This document shows, in pieces, positions 56,000 through 64,000 of a stretch of 64,000 bases of DNA. The notes under the pieces are model-generated. The model worked only from the letters and a program-made list of their open reading frames with translations, made no database searches and was not told the DNA's origin. Position 1 is the first letter of the stretch. Every line of letters begins with the position of its first letter. Source of the DNA: Fennellomyces sp. T-0311 (taxonomy: Eukaryota; Mucoromycota; Mucoromycetes; Mucorales; Lichtheimiaceae); NCBI GenBank assembly GCA_025266875.1, contig JALLLT010000028.1, positions 490,061 to 554,060 of the forward strand. The letters are read 5' to 3'. The position numbers and the translations under genes are program-made.

Positions 56000-57675
56000 T
56001 TAATATGGTGAATATCTAGGTACTTGTGATGTGCGGGATGCACAGTATCTCGGTGTTGTTGGCCTTGTGTCATTGCGAATGACTCTCGCAGCAAGGCGCT
56101 GACGCACACGTCGTCCCTGTTCCCGCAAGTTGTCCATCTGCCGTCTGACAACGAGATCGGTCCGTTGAGAAACGGCGCGCCTATGGGCCGTCAAAGGTGA
56201 AATTGAGACATCACCTCCACTTCTACGCTCTTCTCGGCCTTGGCGCTCACTGCGTGGATTACTGTCAACAAATGCATCATAGCGTCGAATATCCTCTGGT
56301 GTTGCTACTTCCTCAACATCGTCAACGTGTAGACAGATATTATGCAGCACACAACATGCATAAATAGACTTGGTCATCCTTTTTACGCTGAGCATATACA
56401 GATGCTTCCACATTGTACGCCAGCGCGTTGTCAAAGCACCAAATGCATGCTCGATTGCCATCCTGGTGCTAGAATGCATTTTGTTGAATGCCCTTTTGGC
56501 TGGATCACGTTGTCCGTACGGGAATCCTGGAATAACCGTCGGCATCAAAGGAAAAGCAGAATCTGATGTGTACGGTAGCATTCGTACGTAAGCCTGCTAT
56601 ACCTTTATAATAATATAATATGTTACCAGCAATGATATATGTGTTGCTCATGCACATTCGTTCTGGATGGTTAATTAAGTTCCGACAAAGAATGCTGGAC
56701 TTAAAGGCACGAGCATCGTGCACACGTCCTTATTGCAGATAGTGTTATTAAGTACGTACATACTTTATAAGTAACATTAGTACCTGATTCACCGGTTTTT
56801 ATATAGAGGAACCAGGTGTCACTATCACACACTGCCAATAGTGAAAGAGATACATGGCCTTTACAATCGACGTACATATCTCCATGGTCGCTAGGCTTCT
56901 GAATGACCACCAGTTTACCATCCATAGCACCAATTACATCAGGAAGTCTTGGGCTTTGAGAAGTTGCTTTGTTGAGAAAGCCTTGAGCGATTTCTCTTGT
57001 CTATCAAATATTGGTCGGCCATGCAATTACTCGGTGGCCCACGCAGATCATTGCATTGTTAAAGCGGTTCGTAAAGTTGTTCATCGAACCGTCTGAAATA
57101 CCCATGGTTTCGCACCTCAAGCGAAAGCCGAAATGCGAGTTTGCGAACCACCAAAGGACCACTGCAACTTGGATGTGCACTGGATAGCCGTTTTTCACGA
57201 CACTCTCAGCGTACTCCTCGTCATTTGACAGCTCGTTAACTAACTGTTCAAAAGCAGCTAGCGTGATCCGGTAATGAGCCTTGAATCGCATACGGCCAGC
57301 AGCATCATCGCTCAATTCAGGATGCCTAACGCTCCACCAATGATGCGCTTCGTATAGTCGTGATCATGGTGTTCTGCGTTGTACTGCAGTAACGAACACC
57401 GGGCAAGAACCATAGATCTCGAAGAAAATGTCACGATTGACGATCCGCATTCTAGTCATCGACTGGAACATCAATTCTGCAACGAGATCGATCGGAATTC
57501 GTACGATGGCATCAGCCAGACGAGCCAGTTCGGCATCCTCTTCCTCAATCTGCTCCATTCTGTCGCGCTCGTATCGCTCCTCTTGCTCTATAGTGTTCTG
57601 CATTGTCGTTCGAGCAGTTTCCAGAGAGAAGGAAAACGTAGCAATCGTGCTTGCGATGTTTTGAACGCAGTTCAT
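56000..57675 (-). pseudogene. PIF/Harbinger transposase, copy 2, stops in frame
   Basis: It starts near ATG 57675 (MNCVQNIASTIATF). The parts match copy 1: FKAHYRITLAAFEQLVNEL, WWFANSHFGFRL, DVIGAMDGKLVVIQKP (first Asp), MHDARAFKSSIL (second Asp) and FNKMHSSTRMAIEHAFGALT (Glu). The C-terminus is basic (RRQMDNLREQGRRVRQRLAARV). TGA at 57364-57366 follows AVQRRTP, where copy 1 reads on. TGA TAG at 57001-57006 follows AWPTNI, where copy 1 has WPIDDLQRAKSIARGF. Introns near 56700-56780 fit between exons. The gene is dead but its stops are few. Confidence 0.75.
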
Positions 57676-57852
57676 TAGTAAATGCGAGAAAAAGAGATTA
57701 GGACGCGTCTTAGCGCGTGTCTGGCAGTTTAAAAACTTAATAATCCAGCTCCGTGCCTCGTACATCCGACGTGATGGTTATACTAAACACCGTATAACCT
57801 GTATTCCCTTAAACAGACGGGGGCGGTCCTAATTGCCACCTTGTGAGCACCC

Positions 57853-57873
57853 ATTGTAGGCTTGAGAGGACCC
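57853..57873 (-). repeat. Right terminal repeat of the outer element
   Basis: Its reverse complement begins GGGTCCTCTCAAGCCTACAA, identical to the repeat at 39224. Harbinger copy 2 inserted 21 bases in. On the far side (53139 leftward, reverse complement) the sequence goes on TAATGCTGCAAAATG, still like TAGCGCCCCAA at the left repeat. Confidence 0.7.
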
Positions 57874-58094
57874 TTGATCAATTCTTTCTTTTTTGGAAGA
57901 GGTAGAAAAAGGTGAGCACTGGAGGTGCTCTGTTTTCTGTATAAATAATGGGTAACTTTTATGTAGTACCTTCTTGTTTAAGATAATGGAAGATACCATC
58001 CACTGTTGGGGTTGCCCCTGTCAAAACACCCTGGGAAATAAAAACCCATATCTATGTGTTTTACAAAGAACGAAAGATAATTATGAAAAGCAAG
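57874..58094. other. Spacer after the nest
   Basis: Short AT-rich stretch between the outer terminal repeat and the end of the exonuclease-transposase frame. The plus-strand open frame from 57985 is antisense to that gene's C-terminus and is not called. Confidence 0.4.
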
Positions 58095-61000
58095 CTATTG
58101 TGATGATGGCGGTGGAAGGGGAGGAATACGTGGGAGCAGTGGCCGAAATGGGGAAACGCATTGACGTTTGGAGCTACTTCCGTCGTCGTTCTGTGATCTT
58201 CTTGTTCTTTTCTTTTTCCATAGCTGATATGAACTAGAAACTATAGAGGTACCATTGTATTGTACAAGGTCCCTGTTTTCAACAGATAGGCTTGTACCGT
58301 TATTGTTGCCAATTCTGGGTGATAAATTAGAAGCAGAGTCTGGTGGATTGCATACACTAGAACTTGAGCGAGAGCGTGATGTTGAACCACGTGTCGATGC
58401 TGTTATGACGGCGGATGACCCCGATAAAGGATAAATTACTGCTGTTGGCGAAGGAACAAGTGGAAGTAGTGGCCTTAGTTATCGAAGAGGTGGTGCTGGT
58501 AGGGACGATACAGATGAAGGGCGCGATATAGCATATACTGACTCTGATTGTGCAGGTGTACTGGTATAGGACTGTAAAACATGTTCATCATTAGAAACCT
58601 GGGCCATATTTGAAGTTATTGACAGTGGTGCCGGATTCTGAGTGGGTAAAACAGGTAAGACAAGGCTAGGAGACTGTAGATGTTCACGCATAGTCTGACA
58701 GACAAAGTTGCTATTTTCGATAGTTTGATATGTGGTCCGACGTGTATCCCAACATGACTTGTAAAATGCTTGGAGCTGCTCCGGTGACTTATAATAGATG
58801 TTGGCTGTCCTGGGGTTGCTGTTCACAATATCGTTCCATTCACAGCACATTGTCTCCCAGAACTGAAGTGTTTTTCGTTGCTGACCGTGTGCACGAATCT
58901 TGGTTGCGAATAATGAGAATTCGGCAGGGGTATGCACTGGTACTACTGCACGTTCAACTGCTTGTTTGGTTGCTAGATAGCTGTATAGTGCGGACTTGGG
59001 ATTGCTGGTAGAACCGGTAGAGATGCTTAATCTGGTGCTCGCGGCGATAAGAGCTTTTTTTGTAATTGTTGTGTCAGGATTAATTCGTGTTACTACGCGC
59101 ATATGAAATTTGGTTGCGTCTTCCAGTGGGATTGCAGTGATACCAAAGGTCTTGCTTTCTGACCTCAAGAGCATTCATCCACTACCATTACCACTATGCA
59201 TATGTGATTCCAATATGTCCATTTGTAGCTCTAAACGCAAGATATTGATTGATTCCGTTAACCATGGATCATAGTGACCCTTATGGATACGTTGATATCT
59301 GTTTTGGGCTCCAACCTAGAAGGCATATGAGTTATAACGCTTTCAAAAAAGTAAATTACTGATTAACTTACTCTCGTGTTATGGTGTAATCGATACTCAG
59401 CTAAAATGCAATCTGTGAAGTGCAGGCCGGCACCAAAAGAGGCGAATTTCCTGATAATGTTCATATGACCACCACCTTCAAGAGGATTTGTACCTCTAGT
59501 ACATCGATAAACTGGTAATTGATTACGATCTCTGCCGGTCTCGAAGTAGAAGGATATATTTGGTGGATCCGATACATGGCCGCGCTTAATGGTGTTTAGG
59601 ATGTTTTTTGCTTGTTTCCATGCTGTATCATCAAAAAGGGGGCGGTGGCTTTGCGCACAACGTAAATGACCAAATTCGTTAAATAAAAGTTCGACTTTGG
59701 CATGCAGTTCGTTTGGAGGAGGGATTATTTGCTTGACGCGACGAAGGATCCACGACGGATTGGTAGAAAACATATAGTCCCAGGTAAGGTTTTGCGTTCT
59801 CAAGTATGCTTCCACTCTGGATCGGTCATTCTGATCTGGAACAAAGATAGCATCCCGTAGTCGACGCGTAAACTCTTTAGCTATCAAAATGACTGTGTTA
59901 TCATTTGGTACAGCTACTATTGTACGGTTAACCTTATACCTAACCCATGACGTTTTGGTACTTTTATCTGGGCCATCAGATGAAACGGATCTTTAAGCAC
60001 TCGTGTAGGTGTATAGATACTAGTACTGGCTTCTGTGTTAGTGCACATTGATATTTGTGGTTCTTGTTCGCCTACTGAAGGGTCATCGTCATCATCAGAG
60101 CTGAGTGTGCTTTCATTTTCTTGTTGGGAACTGCGTATAGCTTCGATGGTGCTTTCTCCTTGTGCTTCCTTGCTATTGATCAACGTCTGATACACCTTTA
60201 ATGACGCCCACACATCCAGCGCAGCGTAATGGAGCTGAGAAACGGAAAGCACCAGTGCTTCCCAATTGCTTAACCATACATCGTCATCTTTGTAGAGACT
60301 GGCACCAAGAACAGCGGCACATATGGTAGAAAGACTTGCGGATGCAGTATGAATATGTTTGCTTTTTTCTTTGCTAAATCGTCCCAATTCGATGACTTTT
60401 TCCTGGTTTGTTGTGATTCCGTAGTCTCTTTCAATTTTTCCAAGGTCACCACAAATGTTCCATCCAACTTTGACAACATAATCGCTCTGAAGAAGCTCAG
60501 CTAGCTTCTGCGGAACCAATCCGTACATATGTAATGGTAGAATTGTCACAGTGTCTTCAAATGCGATTTGTACAATGGCGATCTTTCCTTGACTAGTCCT
60601 TGAATAATTCCATTTAGCATCGAAACCGATTGTTATAGATGATCCGTCACGGGTGCGATTTAGAAGACTGTCGATATAGCAATTGGCATCAGCTACACAT
60701 CCAATAAATCGTTTCGTAACATCGTCTGGGATAGTCAAATAACCAGGGTTACTGGAACGTGTGCCTTGTTCAAATTGATCTGTTGTTGCTTCTGGTGCTG
60801 TCAGTCCGAATCCACGCTTCAAAGATGGCATTGTTTCTTCCAAGAAGCTTTTGTCACCAACGACGTTATCTGTATAGAATATTTCTGGCTCTTTATGATT
60901 GTACATGTGGTACGATCGAAGCATTTCTTGGAAGGATGCTTTTAGATGGGATAGTTTTTTTGTAGGAACCAAGAGCTGTAGTCGAATTTCCTCATACTCG

Positions 61001-61690
61001 TTACACACGGTGTACACTGCATAAAAAGTCGGCTCGCCCCCAATTTTTGCCATGTGCTTAATTATCTTGAACGTATGATCGCCTTTCAATATAATTCCAT
61101 CCAAGACCATCATCTCTTTATCAATCAATGGTCGAAGCTGATCAATAAGAGATGTGTAAACTAAGCGCAGATAGGTCGCAGAAGGAACGAATCCAGCATA
61201 CCCTTTTGGGTCGTCGAAAGTCGAAAATGGGATATGACTGACATTGGAGGCAAAGTTGTCCTGGATTTGTGGATTGCTTAAGCGAAAAGCAATAGTATTC
61301 AGGTAATCGAGCTCCAAGCGGCTATGTTTGAGTGTATGCAATTCGTACAGTAGATTGTGCAGGCGTTCGGGCCCGAGTGCGTTCTGGTAGCAAGGCCACA
61401 TCAAATCAAATAGTGCTTTTGATATCCCTGACTTGTGGGTCAGATATGCTGGAAAGATGGACTGAATATGAAATGGTAGACTGCTGAGAATTTTCTCCTC
61501 GTGTGCGCTGAATGACTTTGGGCATTTTGAACATCAGTAGCGTTGAGATAATATATAGAAGCAGCTATAATCCTTGTTAAATTAACGATTATACAAATAA
61601 AGGACAATCTTACCTGTCAATGTCAACCACGCGCCTTGCTGGTGGATTGGTGCTACAGGATTTTGCGTTTGAAGTCGGACAGTGCCGAAA
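58095..61690 (-). pseudogene. DDE transposase fused to a WRN-like 3'-5' exonuclease, broken
   Basis: Fungal transposon-type protein. In order: zinc motif (RY-stop-CSKCPKSFSAHEE), ILSSLPFHIQSIFPAYLTHKS, a DDE-like core with MMVLDGIILKGDHTFKII and EIFYTDNVVGDKSFLEE, then a DnaQ/RNase D-type exonuclease (ITIGFDAKWNYS, GKIAIVQIAFEDTV, NICGDLGKIERDYG, LHYAALDVWASLKVYQTL), a basic-acidic linker, and a C-terminal part with RCTRGTNPLEGGGHMNIIRKF (probable catalytic Glu). A 57-bp intron at about 59889-59945 and one at 59312-59378 join in frame. The exonuclease D-x-E is D-A-K (GAA to AAA). In-frame stops are TGA 61534-61536, TGA 59175-59177 and TAA 58479-58481; beyond the last, the frame runs another 127 codons to 58095. 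Upstream exon near 61619-61690 is tentative. I believe it is the DUF6729-type family; the name needs a profile search. Confidence 0.65.
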
Positions 61691-62374
61691 TAATCTTTTG
61701 TGTACGAGGGTGCGAGTTTTGTGCTACGGGGTGTGGTAACTTGGCGCTGTGGCACGCAGTTCTTTCACTCAACGGTCAAATAATTTTTCGCGTTCTGGGG
61801 TCCTTTCAATTTTCTGGTGGTGTCAAATAATTATTCGCGCTCTGACAATCTCGGAATTCCGGTACCGGCGTATACTTTTTTTACCAGATGAAGAACATCT
61901 TTTACGCGACTTGGCCTCTTTGCTATTCGTCACTTGCCCTGCATTATTCACTATGGAAACATAGAATCTTTTGTTCGGTTTACTGAAATTATTAGTGATG
62001 GGGTAACCATGTTTTTAGCAGTGGACCTTGTTATTATTCACTTTCGAGCCACATAGTTTTTGGCTATAAGCTATCAATTATTTATACACAGAAGAGCATA
62101 GGTTATTCATGGCACACGGAAGGTTTATTCGCAAATAAGATCCCAAACGTTCGCTAATCGGCATTCGCAATTTTCGCCACGAAGACTAATTTATGTTATG
62201 TCTTTCAGCATCACGAATTAGTCTGTTGTTTTGAGTCGTTCAGAAAGGGAAAGTGCTTCAGATACACAAATTACTTAATTAGATGCTTTGTACGATATGG
62301 ACTAGAAGAACAAAATGCTGTTGGTGCTTCGTGTCGAAAGTGATTTTTTCCTTCCTCAAACTCCTTCTTACGAA
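61691..62374. other. Intergenic with a short direct repeat
   Basis: GTCAAATAATT(T/A)TTCGCG is repeated at about 61775 and 61822. No gene is supported. It may hold the unrecognised 5' exon or end of the exonuclease-transposase element and the leader of the mariner-like gene. Confidence 0.35.
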
Positions 62375-63824
62375 ATGGAACCCACTATTAACAAACGCGT
62401 TCACAATTCTCCTTCCCCATCTCTTTCTGACGAATACGTCATGGATGTTGATAACCAACATAACGCAAAGCGTCCTCGGATTGAAAGTGTGCCTTCAAAT
62501 TCGGATGTCATGGATGCTGCTAGCGGCCTTGTGGGCCTTGCTTCCTCTTCCGTGGTTACGTCACCTTTTTCTGGTGTTGAGTTACTCGCACATACTATTG
62601 GTGGTATAGCTTTGGATGGTGAAAATATTAGTGAGTGTACATGTAGCTTAAAATGTAAGGATGTATAGACTTATGCGATGGTAATGTAGTCTCCTAAGAC
62701 AGCAGTGAAATTGACAGGGATGAAGATTACGATATGACAGACATAACTCAAGGCACCACTGCCAAAAAGGGGAGAGGAAAGTACAACCCCCCTCAATCGA
62801 GAACCTCAAGAAAGCAATGGTGGAAAGGGTTCTTGGAAAATCGAAAGCAAAGGCTGCCAAGGATAACAATATCAATCCCAGTACCTTTCGTACCAGCCTT
62901 AACCGTTATGCCAGAAATGGAAAGTGGGAGAAGAAGAAACCAGGTCCAAAGAAGAAAGTGGTGGACATAAGCGAACCAATGCGTCGCCGTATCTGTAAAT
63001 ACGTCGATACACATAGCCTTGCATCGTACGAGGATATTTATGAGGACTTCTCGTCCAAGTTTGGGGACTCGATCCCTCAAACTACTCTCAAGAAGTATAT
63101 TCGACAGACCTTTAATATCACAATGCAGTCCCATAAGACTTTGCTCAAGGACCAAGAGGATTCTGTCGAAGGACGCCGTAATCCGCAGGATTGCCTACAC
63201 TCTCTGTTTGAAGCAGGAGTTAATCCCAGCCGGTGCATCTTTGTTGGTGAGATGGCGTATGATGTCGAAGGCGCCTGCACCTATTTTGACGAGAAGAGAC
63301 AGCAATGTGCGCATACCAAGAGAATTAAGGATCAAGGCCAGGATATCATTCCAAGAGAAAGGAAACCGAAGCCATTCCTGGAGCCATTTGTTGTTTTTCT
63401 GGTTGCTTGCTCACGTACCGAGATTATTTACGACACACACAAGTACGCCGAAGGAGCAGCTACAAACGATGATGTCAAGAAGTTCGTGCGCATCGTAATG
63501 TCCAGACTAAAAGAGAAGCAGATGCGTGGATACAGCATCATTTTCGATGATGCTCCATCTGAGACCAAAGCAATGATTTCTGAAATAGTCAGTGCTCATG
63601 GTCATAATGCTTTCTTTCTGCCACCGTGCCATTTTCCCCTGAACCCTGTAGACGTTTTGTTCGAGGAAGTGCAACTGAGGGTTCCGAGACATAAGTCAGC
63701 CAGTATCAAGGATGCAATTTGGATCCGTATGGAGTCGACTATCCGAAGCTTAGAAGCCTCTGACATCAAAGGTTGTGCAATGTGTACGTTTAGGTGCTTG
63801 TGCGATATCTGTCAAGATTCGTAA
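62375..63824 (+). pseudogene. Tc1/mariner-type (IS630-like) transposase, broken
   Basis: ATG 62375 opens a disordered N-terminus with a nuclear-signal-like NAKRPRIES, intron about 62631-62696, then SSEIDRDEDYDMTD and KKGRGKYNPP. At a C6 run (62787-62792) the frame must shift by one base to continue ENLKKAMVERVLGKSKAKAA, a helix-turn-helix, then KKPGPKKKVVD (AT-hook-like GRP/KPGPK), RRRICKYVDTHSLASYEDIY and the DDE domain. The catalytic triad contexts are CIFVGEMAYDVEG (usual FIDE; here the first Asp is Gly), IIFDDAPSETKAMI and LPPCHFPLNPVDVLFEEV. Seven Cs in the run would restore frame, so a one-base loss or a sequencing error is likely. The missing Asp suggests a dead enzyme either way. Terminal repeats were not found within the window. 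Confidence 0.65.
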
Positions 63825-64000
63825 TTTATGTCAATATATATTTTGGTCCCTTATTTCCACTCAATATCACATTCACATAATACTAGGATGGACATCGTTT
63901 ATGAATGTTGAATTAATGGATACTGAAATACCTAAGGGGATAAAATGAAAAGGTCAAGTGTATATGAAAGTAATGGGAAGGTATAGCAAGAATTGAGAGG
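63825..64000. other. 3' flank of the mariner-like gene
   Basis: AT-rich sequence to the window edge. Any right terminal repeat of the element would lie here or beyond; none was recognised. Confidence 0.4.

Larger units (their letters stand above)
53140..57852. mobile_element. PIF/Harbinger element, copy 2, two genes
   Basis: The left end GGGTGCTCACAAGGTGGCAA and the right end (reverse complement) share over 25 bases, with ATT on both sides (53137-53139, 57853-57855), the 3-bp duplication of PIF/Harbinger. It encodes a Myb/SANT-like protein (plus) and a DDE transposase (minus, broken), facing each other, the usual two-gene layout. A 494-bp solo LTR sits between them. Without the LTR it is about 4.2 kb. 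The right end is inside another element's terminal repeat. Confidence 0.82.

Noticed and set aside
39224..57873. A single giant element with a target duplication
   Set aside because: The flanks (TTAACCACA and TTGATCAAT) do not match, so only the shared ends are reported.
57974..58237. Plus-strand open frame with Cys residues near 58 kb
   Set aside because: It is antisense to the open C-terminal frame of the exonuclease-transposase.
1..64000. tRNA, rRNA or CRISPR arrays
   Set aside because: I scanned spacers for B-box-like GTTCGA motifs and for regular repeat-spacer patterns and found none that fold or repeat convincingly.

Overview
The window reads as nuclear DNA of a filamentous fungus, most likely an early-diverging (Mucoromycota/Mucorales-like) lineage. 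Genes are split by many short GT-AG introns (about 45-75 bp). The housekeeping proteins are clearly fungal, and the mobile elements (CACTA, PIF/Harbinger, DDE+exonuclease, chromovirus, DIRS-like) suit that group. The lineage is inferred from protein style; no rRNA or tRNA gene was seen that could settle it.

Housekeeping regions. 1-6.3 kb: PP2A B56 regulatory subunit (minus, cut by the window edge), divergent from a BCS1-like AAA ATPase (plus), then a monocarboxylate-type MFS transporter (plus). 12.0-18.2 kb: a complete 2,023-residue Nup192/Nup205 inner-ring nucleoporin. 26.7-38.7 kb: a compact block with MED8, the SM protein Sly1, an unrecognised basic protein, mitochondrial ribosomal protein bS6m, an Rtp1/TANGO6-like RNA polymerase II assembly factor (minus) and mitoferrin. 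Some of these neighbours are only 38-83 bp apart.

Mobile regions. 6.9-10.6 kb holds a solo LTR with a 4-bp target duplication, an old degenerate LTR, and a 2.05-kb CACTA-like element with a 3-bp duplication that carries only an accessory gene. 18.5-23.9 kb is a 5.45-kb CACTA element (CACTG ends, 3-bp TTC duplication). It has a broken Tnp2-type transposase, a divergent accessory gene and dense subterminal GATCC-type repeats. 39.2-57.9 kb is a nest of transposons bounded by inverted copies of one terminal sequence. Inside it are a MULE-like fragment, two Harbinger elements, a split DDE transposase, an apparently intact young chromovirus, a hAT-like non-autonomous element, a DIRS-like fragment and several solo LTRs. 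58-64 kb holds a broken transposase fused to a WRN-like 3'-5' exonuclease and a broken Tc1/mariner-type transposase.

Overall picture. Two essential-gene blocks flank islands where elements have inserted into one another. Most older elements carry in-frame stops compatible with C-to-T or G-to-A change. The chromovirus has one long open frame and LTRs differing at a single base, so it is the youngest visible insertion. Exon joins were worked out by eye from splice signals and reading frame; no computation or database search was possible.
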